Assembly: GCF_002906255.1 (NCBI RefSeq)
Contig: NZ_POTC01000024.1
Location: 1-48,546 of the forward strand
DNA length: 48,546 bases
Direction: 5' to 3'
DNA from: Novacetimonas maltaceti
GTDB taxonomy: Bacteria > Pseudomonadota > Alphaproteobacteria > Acetobacterales > Acetobacteraceae
The notes beneath the pieces were generated by a model, which searched no databases, was not told the origin of the DNA, and saw nothing but the letters and a program-made list of their open reading frames with translations. Position numbers and translations under genes: made by a program. Below are positions 34,543-43,863 of the stretch, piece after piece; within the stretch, counting starts at the first letter, position 1; each line of letters starts with the position of its first letter.

Positions 34543-34905
34543 CGAGACTGTCTGCTCCTTTCAAACCATGCTGTATAAAATTAGGACTTATCCTGGTCCC
34601 GCCCGTAACGGTGCATGAACCATCAGGCCGGGCGGTCGCGGCTTGTAACGCGGCAGACAAGGTTACGCCAGAGATTTTTTGTCATTACATGCCAAATCTT
34701 GCTGTCCAGATCAGCAAAAGCTCCGCCTCTTGCCGAAGTAGACGATATGATACCAACTTTGGCGAAGATGGAATCGTTTATATCGAATCTGTATCATTAT
34801 TTCACATGCCTGTCATCTTTGCCGGCAGGAAACCATCGCAAAAGACCCGATATGACAGGCACGATGGCAAAACCGGCCCCCGCGATGCCACAGGGCCATG
34901 GACAT
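34543..34905 (-). other. intergenic region upstream of the HU gene
   Basis: About 360 bases between the HU start and the terminator of the RTX-like gene. It must hold the HU promoter; AT-rich TTTTATACA near 34572-34580 on the minus strand is a possible -10 region. Two rightward open frames (34611-34907 and 34615-35106) have no ribosome site or family resemblance and I do not call them. Nothing else is seen. Confidence 0.4.
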
Positions 34906-34938
34906 GAAAAATCCGCCCCGGATGCTTCCGGGGCGGAT
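34906..34938 (-). terminator. rho-independent terminator of the RTX-like gene
   Basis: A perfect 12-bp stem, ATCCGCCCCGGA (34911-34922) with TCCGGGGCGGAT (34927-34938), and a 4-base loop. Read leftward it is followed by a run of T residues (34910 down to 34906). It begins 24 bases after the stop of the RTX-like gene. Confidence 0.92.
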
Positions 34939-34961
34939 CATGCAGGGACCGGCGGGCAACC

Positions 34962-36329
34962 TTATGCCTTGAAATTCTGCGCCCCCAGGTCGGTCACGCC
35001 AACAAATGTCACGCGCGTATGGTCCGACAAAGATACCGTCGTGTTGCCACCTGTTACGGTGGCGCTGGCAATCATGTCCTGCAAAGAGGCCTGCGTCATG
35101 TTGTAGCCGCTGAGTTCCACGACATTCGCTGACGACTTGCCAAAGTCCTTGATGATGTCCTGACCGCCGGCATGCCCCTTGATGAAGATGAAATCATTGA
35201 TGCCGTTCGCACCGGACAGGGTATTGTTGCCGCTGCCACCGATCAGGGTGTTGTGGCCGCTGCCGCCGACGGCGTCGATATCGCCCGTCGAATTCGCGCC
35301 ATTGAACAGCTCGTTGCCCGAACCCTGGCTGCCATCGAAATCGGTATAGGTATCGTCGCTGGCGGTAATGTTCAGGTCATCCGTCCCGGCGGCGCCATAG
35401 ATGGTGCTGCGCCATGCGCTGACGGTGGCGGTGCCACGCGCATTGAGGAAGCGCAGGCAGCCATCGACGCTGACATCGCCGCCGGTCGGGTCATTGACCG
35501 TCACGAATCCGGTGGCGGAGATCGTATCGCCCGCCTCGCTGTTCATCGTCTGGGCCTCCAGCAGGTCTTCCAGCCCGTACAGGCCCTGCTGGTTCATCAG
35601 CGTCACACTGTCATCCGTGCCGCCGGTCACCGTGCTGCCGCCATGCACGGTCATGCTGTTGCCGCTGCCGGTATCGGTCACACGCGACTTGGCCCCGATG
35701 TCGAGGCTGGCACTGCCGGAGACCGAACTCCTGTTCTCCAGCGTGACGTTCTGCGCCGCGTTATTGGCGCCATAGACCGTATCCGCGCCCTTCAGGTCCA
35801 CCGTGTTGTTGGCGGCGGCAAGGTAGATGGCAGCGGCACCGATGCCGGCATTGATCGTATCCTGTCCGGTCCCGGTGCTGATGGTATCGCGGCCCGCGCC
35901 CGTATTGACGACGTAATCCCCCGACCCGCCGACAAAGACATTGTTGCCCGATGCGGCGGTGAAGACCCCGGATTCACTTCCGGCGGTATAGGTGATCCCC
36001 CCAAGGTCGCCTGCGATCACGTTCACCGGTGTCGTGACGCCCGCGGCATTGACCGACACCGCCTGGCTGAGTGACTGGCCATTCAGGCCGCCAATGACAA
36101 TGCCCGCATCGCTGCCATCAAGGGTGTAGGTCCCGCCGGACGTGATATCGACAAAGGTGCGCGCCGCACTGGCCTGGTCCGTGCCGGGCGTCCCGGCGAC
36201 CATCGTGTCGCTTGCCAGCGTCGCGGTCACCTGCTGTGCGTACTGCTGGGCAAGGGTATGGGTGAATGTGCTGTCCGTGGCGATGGAGACGGTCGTCCCT
36301 TGCGCACCCGTGATGCTTACAGCCTGCAT
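34962..36329 (-). CDS. RTX-like calcium-binding repeat protein
   Basis: A 455-residue, Gly/Thr/Asn/Asp-rich protein with no signal peptide. Glycine-rich nonapeptide-like repeats occur in two blocks: GGSGDYVVNTGAGRDTIS (about 150-180) and GGSGHNTLIGGSGNNTLSG (about 375-400). Between them are beta-helix-like strands. The C-terminus is ...VTDLGAQNFKA. These traits suit a type I secreted adhesin or biofilm-matrix protein with Ca2+-dependent folding. No secretion genes are adjacent. GGGAG 8 bases before ATG 36329 sets the start. It has a single cysteine. Confidence 0.72.
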   Translation of the reverse strand: MQAVSITGAQGTTVSIATDSTFTHTLAQQYAQQVTATLASDTMVAGTPGTDQASAARTFVDITSGGTYTLDGSDAGIVIGGLNGQSLSQAVSVNAAGVTTPVNVIAGDLGGITYTAGSESGVFTAASGNNVFVGGSGDYVVNTGAGRDTISTGTGQDTINAGIGAAAIYLAAANNTVDLKGADTVYGANNAAQNVTLENRSSVSGSASLDIGAKSRVTDTGSGNSMTVHGGSTVTGGTDDSVTLMNQQGLYGLEDLLEAQTMNSEAGDTISATGFVTVNDPTGGDVSVDGCLRFLNARGTATVSAWRSTIYGAAGTDDLNITASDDTYTDFDGSQGSGNELFNGANSTGDIDAVGGSGHNTLIGGSGNNTLSGANGINDFIFIKGHAGGQDIIKDFGKSSANVVELSGYNMTQASLQDMIASATVTGGNTTVSLSDHTRVTFVGVTDLGAQNFKA

Positions 36330-36570
36330 GCTTTGCGCTCCCTGTTCCGTGTTGCGGACATGGGCCGTGCGCCCCGCCACCAATCAGTTCCAACCTGTGG
36401 GGGGACCTGCATGCGTTGCGGACCAACCGCCTGCATCCCGCCATGGAAGGGACCGCCGCCATCACCGGCACGGCGCGTCCGATCCCGCACGCAGGAATAG
36501 ACAGAAGGAGGTTAACAATTCTCGAAGAGAGCGACCTGTCCGGCAGATTACGCGAATTGGGGCACGGGCA

Positions 36571-38616
36571 TCACTTCAGGGGCACGACGCGCTCGATCTC
36601 CTCGATCCACAGCCGCGCATTCCCGTCCGATGGCGCGCGCCAGTCCCCGCGCGGCGACAGGGCGCCACCCGCCAGCACCTTGGGGCCGTTGGGCATGGCC
36701 GAACGCTTGAACTGGCTGAAGCCGAAGAAACGCTCGACAAAGACCAGCAGCCAGCGGCGTATCTCCTCCAGCGGGTAGGCGACCTTGCGCTCCTCGGGGA
36801 AGCCGGGGGGCCATGCCCCGCATGCCGCGTCACGCCAGGCATGATACGCCATGAACGCGATGCGCGACGGGCGGAACCCGTGGCGCAGGACATAATACAG
36901 GTTGAAATCCTGCAGGGCGTAGGGACCGATTCGCGCCTCCGTGCTCTGGACCGGGTGGCCTTCGTGCGCGGGGATCAGTTCGGGCGAAATCTCCGTATCG
37001 AGGATGTCGCGCAGGATGGCGCAGGTCCGCGCCTCTTCGTCGCCGCTGGACATGACCCAGCGGATCAGATGCTGGATCAGCGTCTTGGGCAGGCCCGCAT
37101 TGACGTTGTAGTGCGACATCTGGTCGCCCACGCCATAGGTGCACCACCCCAGCGCCAGTTCCGACAGGTCGCCGGTGCCGATCACGATGCCGCCCGACTG
37201 GTTCGCCAGCCGGAACAGGAAATCGGTGCGCAGCCCGGCCTGCACGTTTTCAAACGTGACGTCATAGACCGCCTCCCCTTCGGCAAAGGGATGGCCCATC
37301 TGCTCCAGCATCATGCGCGCGGTCGGGCGGATATCGATTTCCGCCGCCGTAACGCCCAGCGCCTCCATCAGCGCCAGCGCGTTCGAGCGCGTCCCCGCCG
37401 TGGTGCCAAAGCCGGGCATGGTATAGCCCATCACCACGTCACGCCCCAGCCCCAGTTCATCGGCCGCCCTGACCGCGACCAGCAGGGCATGCGTGGAATC
37501 CAGCCCCCCCGAAATGCCGATCACCATGCGCCGCGCGCCCGACGTGCGGATCCGCTGCTTCAGGGCGGAGACCTGGATGGCAAATGCCTCGTAACAGTCC
37601 TGTTCAAGCTGGGCGGGGTCCGACGGCACGAAGGGGAAGCGCGCGATCTCTCGCCGCAGCCCGATATCGCGCATCGGCGGGTTCAGGACAAAGCCCACGC
37701 GCCGCCATGCGCCGTCCCCCTCCGTTGCGCGGCGGTTGTCACCAAAGGTGCCCATGCGCATGCGTTCCTGGCGCAGCAGGTCGAGGTCGATATCCGCGAC
37801 CGCGCGGGCGGGACCGGTGGGAAAGCGGTCGCTGCGCGCAAGGACGACGCCATTTTCAAACACCGAGACCTGCCCGTCCCAAGCAAGGTCGGTAGTCGAT
37901 TCCCCCTCGCCTGCCGCGGCATAGACATAGGCGCACAGGCACCGCGCCGCATGGGCCTGACACAGCAGGGTGCGCGTCTGCGCCTTGCCCACGGTGATGT
38001 CGCTGGCGGACAGGTTGGCGATCACGCTGGCCCCCGCGAGTGCTGCGCGGGTGCTGGGGGGCTGGGGCACCCACATGTCCTCGCAGATCTCGACCCCCAG
38101 CGTCAGGCCCGTGACATCGCGCGCCTCGAACACGATATCCGTCCCGAACGGCGCCTCCTGCCCGCCCACGCGGATATGCGCGCCGCGCACGCCCGCGCCG
38201 GGGGCGAACTGCCGTGCCTCGTAGAATTCGCGGTAATTGGGCAGGTAGGATTTGGGCACCACGCCAAGGACACGGCCACGGTGGATCACGACGGCGCAGT
38301 TATACAGCCCGTCGCCATGGCGCAGCGGCGCGCCGACCACCAGCACCGGCAACAGGTCCGCACTGCCCGCAGCCAGTTCGGCCACAGCCGCGTCCACGCG
38401 TTCCAGCACGACATCCTGCTGGCGCAGGTCCTCGATGGCGTAACCCGAAAGGCCGAGTTCGGGGAACACGGCAATCGCCACCCCATCCGCGTCGCACGCC
38501 TGCGCCTGCTGCAGGGTACGCAGGACATTGGCCTGCGGGTCCGCCAGCGCCACCGGCAGCGTGCAGGCCGCGACCCGCGCGAAACCATGACGATAGAGTG
38601 CCAGGAAATCCGTCAT
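36571..38616 (-). CDS. nadE: glutamine-dependent NAD+ synthetase
   Basis: NadE amidates deamido-NAD to NAD using ammonia from glutamine. The N-terminal nitrilase-fold glutaminase has its triad at Glu53 (FPELGLSG), Lys122 ([15 protein letters not shown]) and Cys178 (VEICEDMW). The C-terminal synthetase has the PP-loop [13 protein letters not shown] near residue 325 and [13 protein letters not shown]. The length of 681 residues is that of the two-domain form. ATG 38616 has GGAGG upstream; the open frame to 38703 is not conserved. Confidence 0.95.
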   Translation of the reverse strand: MTDFLALYRHGFARVAACTLPVALADPQANVLRTLQQAQACDADGVAIAVFPELGLSGYAIEDLRQQDVVLERVDAAVAELAAGSADLLPVLVVGAPLRHGDGLYNCAVVIHRGRVLGVVPKSYLPNYREFYEARQFAPGAGVRGAHIRVGGQEAPFGTDIVFEARDVTGLTLGVEICEDMWVPQPPSTRAALAGASVIANLSASDITVGKAQTRTLLCQAHAARCLCAYVYAAAGEGESTTDLAWDGQVSVFENGVVLARSDRFPTGPARAVADIDLDLLRQERMRMGTFGDNRRATEGDGAWRRVGFVLNPPMRDIGLRREIARFPFVPSDPAQLEQDCYEAFAIQVSALKQRIRTSGARRMVIGISGGLDSTHALLVAVRAADELGLGRDVVMGYTMPGFGTTAGTRSNALALMEALGVTAAEIDIRPTARMMLEQMGHPFAEGEAVYDVTFENVQAGLRTDFLFRLANQSGGIVIGTGDLSELALGWCTYGVGDQMSHYNVNAGLPKTLIQHLIRWVMSSGDEEARTCAILRDILDTEISPELIPAHEGHPVQSTEARIGPYALQDFNLYYVLRHGFRPSRIAFMAYHAWRDAACGAWPPGFPEERKVAYPLEEIRRWLLVFVERFFGFSQFKRSAMPNGPKVLAGGALSPRGDWRAPSDGNARLWIEEIERVVPLK

Positions 38617-38843
38617 GAAACTGCCTCCGCCTGATGCCGCAACCCGGCCATGCGCCAACCGCGCGGGCGCGCCGCATGCACGGGCCACCAGATGTACTCC
38701 CACATCCCGCCCGTCACAAACCCCGCACCTTCACGATATGCCCATCGCGGTGAACTTCGCCGGACATGAAACATTTACATGAGACGCATGGACGCCACCG
38801 ACCGGCCGGCCCCATGCGACACACCAACTGAAGGAGCGCGGAT

Positions 38844-39020
38844 ATGGACCTGTTACGCTGGACCATCACCTTCCTCGTCCTGGCCCTGATCGCTGCGGTT
38901 TTCGGGTTTGGCGGGATTTCATCGACCTTCGCCTATTTCGGGAAGGTCCTGTTCTTCATCTTCATCATACTGTTCGTCATTGGATTGTTTTTCGGCCGCG
39001 GCCGCGGAAGCGTCCCTTGA
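38844..39020 (+). CDS. DUF1328 family small membrane protein
   Basis: A 58-residue hydrophobic protein that starts MDLLRWTITFLVLALIAAV and has the family features: FGFGGISS, then a second membrane helix (VLFFIFIILFVIGLFFG) and a basic end (GRGRG). This is the DUF1328/YtjA family, common stress-related membrane proteins of unknown role. AAGGAG (38831-38836) lies 7 bases before the ATG. Its last 44 bases overlap the 3' end of dsbB on the opposite strand. Confidence 0.9.
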   Translation: MDLLRWTITFLVLALIAAVFGFGGISSTFAYFGKVLFFIFIILFVIGLFFGRGRGSVP

Positions 39021-39486
39021 CCTTCAGCCCACGCGGCACGAGCAGCAGAAGCATGAACGCGTAAAGGCCGCTCAGCGCGGTCATGGAAACCGGCAGCCAC
39101 GCTACCAGATAGGTCGGGGCGTCACATGGCTTGGCCGGGCGCACGGGCATCGCGGCCAGCCGCTCGGCAAAGGTGCCGCCGTGGAAGGTGGGGGCCCGGC
39201 ATTCCGGCAGCGGGCTGGGCCACCATCCCTGCTCCACCCCCACATGCAGGACCGACAGACCGCATGACGCCAGCAGCACCGGCATGCAGCACCACAGCAC
39301 GGGGCGGGCGGCGTCACGCGGCAGCACCATGGCCCCGATCCCCAGCCCCACCAGCACGCGGTACGGCCATCTTTCCCACAGGCACAACCCGCACGGGACA
39401 TGGCCCAGCGCGTGCTCCGTCCACCATGCCAGAGCAAGCGCCAGCGTGCCCGCCAGCGCCATTACAAATCCCGTGCCTCTCATCAT
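38977..39486 (-). CDS. dsbB: disulphide bond formation protein B
   Basis: DsbB reoxidises DsbA and passes electrons to ubiquinone in the inner membrane. This 169-residue protein has four hydrophobic helices, the first periplasmic pair in PCGLCLWER (CGLC) and the second pair in PECRAPTFHGG and KPCDAPTY, the expected arrangement. The arginine after CGLC-LWE is the family's quinone-site arginine. It starts at one of two adjacent ATGs (39486 or 39483). Its basic 3' end is antisense to the DUF1328 gene. Confidence 0.9.
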   Translation of the reverse strand: MMRGTGFVMALAGTLALALAWWTEHALGHVPCGLCLWERWPYRVLVGLGIGAMVLPRDAARPVLWCCMPVLLASCGLSVLHVGVEQGWWPSPLPECRAPTFHGGTFAERLAAMPVRPAKPCDAPTYLVAWLPVSMTALSGLYAFMLLLLVPRGLKVKGRFRGRGRKTIQ

Positions 39487-39489
39487 CCC

Positions 39490-40842
39490 TTACGAAGAGA
39501 CAGAAACGGGTGCCCCGTCAAGCGCCTGAAGGAAATCATTGGCCCAGCTGACGGCCGTCGTGCGGCTGACTTCCTTCTCCAGCGCGATCCAGCGGGTCTG
39601 GCGTTCCGGGCGCTGCATCGTCAGCGCCTGGTGCAGCGCATCGGCGATTTCGTCCGTGTCATAGGGATTGACCAGGATCGCCTCGTCCAGTTCGGGCGCG
39701 GCGCCAGCGAAATGCGACAGGATCAGCACGCCGGGGTCCGCCGGGTCCTGGGCTGCGACATATTCCTTGGCCACAAGGTTCATCCCGTCACGCAGCGGGG
39801 TGATCAGCGCCACATCCGCCATGCGGTAGAACCCGGCCAGCACATCGCGCGAGATCGGGCGGGTGATGTAGCGGATCGGCGTCCAGTCGAATTCGGAATA
39901 GGCGCCATTGATCCGCCCCGTCAGCTCATCAAGCTGGCAGCGAAGCTGGCGGTATTCCTCCACATTCCCGCGCGAAATCGGGGCGACCTGCAGGAACGTG
40001 ACCCTGCCGCGATGTTCGGGATAGCGCGACAGCAGCGCCTCATACCCCTTGAAGCGTTCGGGCAGGCCCTTGGAATAATCCAGCCGGTCCACCCCCAGCA
40101 CCAGCTGCGCCCCGCGCAGGCTGTCGCGCAGGCGGCTGACCTCCGGCCCTTCCATGCTGGCTTCGGCCTGCGCGCGGAATTCCACCGGGTCGATGCCGAT
40201 CGGGAACGCCTGCCCGCGTTCGGCCATGTGGTTCATGCGCAGCGCGTGGTTGAGGTTTTCCGCGTCCTCGGGCGTCTGCACGCCGACAAGGTCATAGCTC
40301 TGCATGTCCTCAAGCAGCAGTTCCGCGCCCGGCAGGGCACGCACCAGGCTCCATGGCGGGAACGGTATATGCAGGAAGAAGCCGATCCGGCACTTCACCC
40401 CGAGGTCACGCAGCGCCTGGCCCAGCGGGAACAGGTGGTAGTCATGGATCCAGATCGTGTCGTCAGGCCGCAGCAGCGGGCGCAGCGTGCGCGCGAACAT
40501 GGCATTGACGCCAAGGTACATTTCCCAGTCCATGCGGGAATAGTTCATCAGCCCGACACGGTAATGGAACAGCGGCCACAGGATGCCGTTGGAGAAATTC
40601 TGGTAGAACCCGGCATGCTGCGCGCGGGTCAGGTCGATGGTGGCATAGGTGACGTTCTTCACCCGGTCGATGCTGGGGGTGGGATCGCCCTCCATATGCT
40701 CCACCTGCCGCCCGGACCAGCCGAACCACAGCGCATCGCCTTCACGCAGGGCATCCTTCAGCCCGACCGCCAGCCCACCGGCGGGCTGGCTGCGGTCACG
40801 CGGGGCGGGAACGCGGTTCGAGACGATGATCAGGCGCCCCAT
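39490..40842 (-). CDS. otsA: trehalose-6-phosphate synthase
   Basis: OtsA makes trehalose-6-phosphate from UDP-glucose and glucose-6-phosphate. It is a retaining GT-B glycosyltransferase of 450 residues with N-terminal LIIVSNRVPAP, IWIHDYHLFPLGQALR, IGFFLHIPFP, LGVDRLDYSKGLPERF and GMNLVAKEYVAAQ, the usual donor-site loop. It overlaps the otsB 3' end by 13 bases, so the two form one operon transcribed otsB then otsA. Trehalose protects against osmotic and desiccation stress. Confidence 0.95.
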   Translation of the reverse strand: MGRLIIVSNRVPAPRDRSQPAGGLAVGLKDALREGDALWFGWSGRQVEHMEGDPTPSIDRVKNVTYATIDLTRAQHAGFYQNFSNGILWPLFHYRVGLMNYSRMDWEMYLGVNAMFARTLRPLLRPDDTIWIHDYHLFPLGQALRDLGVKCRIGFFLHIPFPPWSLVRALPGAELLLEDMQSYDLVGVQTPEDAENLNHALRMNHMAERGQAFPIGIDPVEFRAQAEASMEGPEVSRLRDSLRGAQLVLGVDRLDYSKGLPERFKGYEALLSRYPEHRGRVTFLQVAPISRGNVEEYRQLRCQLDELTGRINGAYSEFDWTPIRYITRPISRDVLAGFYRMADVALITPLRDGMNLVAKEYVAAQDPADPGVLILSHFAGAAPELDEAILVNPYDTDEIADALHQALTMQRPERQTRWIALEKEVSRTTAVSWANDFLQALDGAPVSVSS

Positions 40843-41582
40843 GTGTCATCCCCCCCACAGGACAGCGCCGCAAGCCAGGCCCGCACGGCGGCCGGGTCTG
40901 CAAAATCGCGCGGGATGCGCAGGCCGATTCCCCCAAGGGCGACCGCCGCGCGGATCCCGTCCTCATCCGTCACGTCGTCACCGATGAAGACCGGGTAACG
41001 CCCCGCGAACGGCGCGGCGCGCATCAGGTCGCGCACCGCATGGCCCTTGTCGATGCCGGCGGGGCGGATCTCCCACGCCATCTTGGCTTCCTGCACGTGA
41101 AAGCGCGGGTCGGACGCCACCCAGCCATCCGCCACGTCACGCAGGGCCGGGCCGGCATCGGGCGCGCCACGGAAATGCAGGACGACCGCCGCCTTCTTGC
41201 GCTCGATCCGCACGCCGGGATGCTCCACCGCCAGCGCGTCCGCCTGCGCCAGCCACGCGGACGGCACGGGGGGCAGGTTGGCGCGGTGGATGATCCCGCC
41301 GGGGCTGCGCCGCACGGCAATGCCATGCTCCCCCGCCACGGCATAGGGCACATCGCCAAGGAAAAAGTCGATCTGTTCAATGGGACGGCCCGAAATGACC
41401 GCCACCGCGTCCGCGCATTTCGCGCGCAGCCGCCGCAGGCTTGCCAGCAGTCCGGCCTGTACCTTCACCGATTCGGGCGTTGGCGCGATTTCCACCAGCG
41501 TGCCATCGAAATCCAGCAGGAACGCGGTCTTGTCGGGAGGGGGCATGTCGCCGTGGCCGGGCAGGGAAGACATCAGGCTCAT
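40830..41582 (-). CDS. otsB: trehalose-6-phosphate phosphatase
   Basis: OtsB is a HAD phosphatase that converts trehalose-6-phosphate to trehalose. The catalytic DFDGT (Asp24 and Asp26) starts motif 1; AVISGRP is motif 2; PVFIGDDVTDEDGI is motif 4. There are 250 residues. GGAGG precedes the ATG at 41582. Being the first gene of the pair, it sets the level of otsA through the 13-base overlap. Confidence 0.94.
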   Translation of the reverse strand: MSLMSSLPGHGDMPPPDKTAFLLDFDGTLVEIAPTPESVKVQAGLLASLRRLRAKCADAVAVISGRPIEQIDFFLGDVPYAVAGEHGIAVRRSPGGIIHRANLPPVPSAWLAQADALAVEHPGVRIERKKAAVVLHFRGAPDAGPALRDVADGWVASDPRFHVQEAKMAWEIRPAGIDKGHAVRDLMRAAPFAGRYPVFIGDDVTDEDGIRAAVALGGIGLRIPRDFADPAAVRAWLAALSCGGDDTWGA

Positions 41583-41688
41583 ATTGGTTCAGACCTCCGG
41601 GAAACCGAACGGGCAGGGATATCGACGCAAGGGCGGGGAACGGCGGCGCCAGTCCCCCGTTTACGTGGCGTCGGGGTACGTTTGCATA

Positions 41689-42354
41689 TCAATGCAGCAA
41701 GAGTGGGGCAGCCGCCGACCCCTCATCGCCCGGCGGCGGCGGGGCGGGCATCGGGCGCGCCGCCTGCGGCGGTGGCATGGGCGGCAGCGGCGGCAGGGTG
41801 CTCCCCCCCTGCTGTGGCGCGGCCGGACCGGCGGCGGGCGCGGAATCGGTCGCGGGCGTCACGGGGGGCGGGGCCTGCTGCTGCACCACCGCAAGCGGCG
41901 GCGGGATGGGGGCGACATCCGCCCCGCCACACCCGACGACCTGCACGTCATAAAGCGGGTTCTGGAACACGCCGAGCGCCGGTTCCTGCCGCAGCATCCA
42001 CCCGTCGAACGGGGTCATCCCCTCATGCGCGTCGCGCACCGCAAGCCATGCCGCCGTATCCGCGGGCAGCGTCGGCGGCCGTTCAAGGCAGGCACGCGCA
42101 TGCAGCGTCAGGCTCTTGTAGGTCGCATCCTGCCCGGCGGGGATATCGAAGACCTGCACATGGGCATCGAGCTTGTCGAGGATCCGCACCACCGCAACCG
42201 CGCGCCCCTTCCACGTATCGGGCGGGTACATCGCGGGCGGCGGCAGCCATTGCGGCGCATCGGCACGGGCGACGCCGCAAAGGGCCACACCCCCGCCAGC
42301 CAGCGAAACGCCAAGGGCCGCGACACACACGGCGGCACGCATCCGGCGCCTCAT
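41689..42354 (-). CDS. DUF2155 domain-containing exported protein
   Basis: A 221-residue protein with a signal peptide (MRRRMRAAVCV, cleavage near GVARADA). One DUF2155 domain follows (VRILDKLDAHVQVFDIP through FDGWMLRQEPALGVFQNPLYDVQVVGC), then a low-complexity Pro/Ala-rich tail of about 70 residues. DUF2155 proteins occur near mlaD/NDUFA12-type genes in many alphaproteobacteria. The function is unknown; a periplasmic or outer-membrane role is likely. Its ATG overlaps the upstream stop by ATGA. Confidence 0.85.
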   Translation of the reverse strand: MRRRMRAAVCVAALGVSLAGGGVALCGVARADAPQWLPPPAMYPPDTWKGRAVAVVRILDKLDAHVQVFDIPAGQDATYKSLTLHARACLERPPTLPADTAAWLAVRDAHEGMTPFDGWMLRQEPALGVFQNPLYDVQVVGCGGADVAPIPPPLAVVQQQAPPPVTPATDSAPAAGPAAPQQGGSTLPPLPPMPPPQAARPMPAPPPPGDEGSAAAPLLLH

Positions 42355-42587
42355 GCGTGGGGACTCCGCATCCTGTTGACCAGTTCGATCAGGATACGCC
42401 GCATCTGCGCCTCATCCACACCCATCAGGATCGCATCCTCGAACGCGTCGCGCATGACATCATGCAGTTCGACATAGTTTTCACGCAGCACCAGAAGTTT
42501 CTCACGGCACGAGACCGGCTGCCCGTCGGGCTGGGGCCAGATCGCGGGGATGGCGTCGTCCTCACTGTCACCCTGTCCCATCCTCAT
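42351..42587 (-). CDS. conserved small hypothetical protein
   Basis: A 78-residue acidic, mainly helical protein (LLVLRENYVELHDVMRDAFEDAILMGVDEAQMRRILIELVNRM). It has no signal peptide or membrane segment. I do not recognise the family. Translational coupling on both sides (ATGA with mlaD and with the DUF2155 gene) supports it as a real gene whose product is made in step with envelope proteins. Confidence 0.75.
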   Translation of the reverse strand: MRMGQGDSEDDAIPAIWPQPDGQPVSCREKLLVLRENYVELHDVMRDAFEDAILMGVDEAQMRRILIELVNRMRSPHA

Positions 42588-43183
42588 GGCTCCCTGCCGG
42601 ATGTGGGCGCGTCAAGGGGCGCGGGGGCAGCCGGGGGCCGCGCCGCCGGGGCCGCCGTCGTGTCCGTGGCGCCGGACTGCTGCGCATGGGCCCGGGCCTG
42701 GTTGGCCTGCGTCAGGGTATCGGTGACGGAGAAGATGAACTTGCTGAGCAGCTGCTCAAGGCTGATGGAGCCCTGCGTCTCCCCGATCGTGGCGCCGGGC
42801 CGGAGCATCCTGTCATCCCCGCCGGGGGAGAGCGCGATGTATTTCCCGCCAAGCAGGCTGTCGCTGGTGATGATGGCCGCCGTATCGTCGGGCAGCTTGA
42901 TGTCCGGGCGCACCGTGAAGGTCACGCCCGCGGCGAACGTCTTCGGGTCCACCCGTTCATCGACGACCTGCCCCACCGTGATCCCGGCAAGGCGCACGTC
43001 CGAACCGACGGCAAGCCCGTCGATATGCGCGAATGTCGCATTCAGGCGATATCCGCTTTCGGCCGGGCGGCCCTTGTCGATCACGGCATAGGCCAGGAAA
43101 CCGCCCAGCAGTGCAAGGACCGCGAACCCGGCCAGAAGATCCGCCGGTTTCCGTTCCGGACGTGCTGAAACCCCAGCAACCAT
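42584..43183 (-). CDS. mlaD: MlaD family (MCE domain) lipid transport protein
   Basis: A 199-residue protein with one N-terminal membrane segment (ADLLAGFAVLALLGGFLAYAVI) and an MCE domain (YRLNATFAHIDGLAVGSDVRLAGITVGQV to GGKYIALSPGG). A helical and Pro/Ala-rich tail follows. MlaD is the periplasmic, membrane-anchored hexamer of the Mla phospholipid transporter that keeps the outer membrane asymmetric. The ABC components mlaE and mlaF and the carrier mlaC are not in the window. ATG 43183 is preferred; a TTG at 43201 is also in frame. Confidence 0.87.
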   Translation of the reverse strand: MVAGVSARPERKPADLLAGFAVLALLGGFLAYAVIDKGRPAESGYRLNATFAHIDGLAVGSDVRLAGITVGQVVDERVDPKTFAAGVTFTVRPDIKLPDDTAAIITSDSLLGGKYIALSPGGDDRMLRPGATIGETQGSISLEQLLSKFIFSVTDTLTQANQARAHAQQSGATDTTAAPAARPPAAPAPLDAPTSGREP

Positions 43184-43241
43184 GACGCGATGCTTTCCCA
43201 AAATCGATCAGCATCACCCATAACAGGTTATGCCGTGCGTT

Positions 43242-43610
43242 TCACCCTTCGGGGAACCATGCATCATAATCGCTGGTGGTTGAAGCCCGCTGCCCGCCGC
43301 GATAGTCGCTGCCGGGCGGACGGTAGGCGTCCGGTGTCCCGGTCTGGTTGGGCTGGTACGGGATCTGCCACGACCTGCGCGCGCTTTCGGGCAGGGGGGC
43401 GTCATCGACATGATGCAGCCATCCCCACCATTCCGGCGGGACGGCGGACGCATCCTCCCCCTTGTGATAGATGACCCAGCGCTCGTGCCGCTTCAGACCT
43501 CCACCGGTCCGGTTGGCCGTGCGGGCCTCATAATAGCACCGGCCATCGGCATCCTTGCCAACCAGCCGGCCCTTGAATCTGGTATAGATACGGGTGCCGA
43601 GATTTGCCAT
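43242..43610 (-). CDS. NADH:ubiquinone oxidoreductase accessory subunit NDUFA12
   Basis: A 122-residue homologue of the mitochondrial complex I subunit NDUFA12 (B17.2). It is recognised by RFKGRLVGKDADGRCYYE, RWVIYHKGEDASAVPPEWWGWLHH and the terminal Tyr/Gly-rich tail (YDAWFPEG). The subunit occurs in alphaproteobacterial complex I and binds the peripheral arm. The main nuo genes are not here. It heads the mlaD group; the two are 58 bases apart. Confidence 0.92.
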   Translation of the reverse strand: MANLGTRIYTRFKGRLVGKDADGRCYYEARTANRTGGGLKRHERWVIYHKGEDASAVPPEWWGWLHHVDDAPLPESARRSWQIPYQPNQTGTPDAYRPPGSDYRGGQRASTTSDYDAWFPEG

Positions 43611-43863
43611 GGCCCGCAGCCTAGCGGCATTTCGCGCAGGTACGGCGTCACATCTGCGGGATCATGCCCATGCCGGGCACGTAACGTCGCGACATCCATG
43701 CCCGTGGCGCGGCGCAGGCACGCCCGCCACCACCACCCGCGGCGTCCCGCGCGCCGTTCACGCAAAGTTATCCCCCATATCCACGATATACAGTGGAATG
43801 TATAGTTGCGACTCCCCGTCGCGCGGGTTCCGGGGCGATAACGCGCGGGGATAGACTGCCCCC
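43611..43863. promoter_or_regulatory. divergent promoter region with a palindrome at 43787-43804
   Basis: This region separates the leftward NDUFA12 gene from the rightward TSCPD-protein gene. A perfect inverted repeat, TATACA (43787-43792) and TGTATA (43799-43804) around a 6-base spacer, lies 60 bases before the TSCPD start. It is the best operator candidate; I see no matching regulator gene. Confidence 0.4.

Noticed and set aside
34611-35106. two overlapping small rightward open frames near the HU gene
   Set aside because: No ribosome sites, they cross the RTX gene terminator, and they have no plausible protein character.
36142-38634. 830-codon rightward open frame opposite nadE
   Set aside because: It is the antisense reading of nadE and the RTX-like gene in a GC-rich genome, rich in Arg, Gly, His and Gln, with no ribosome site or family resemblance.
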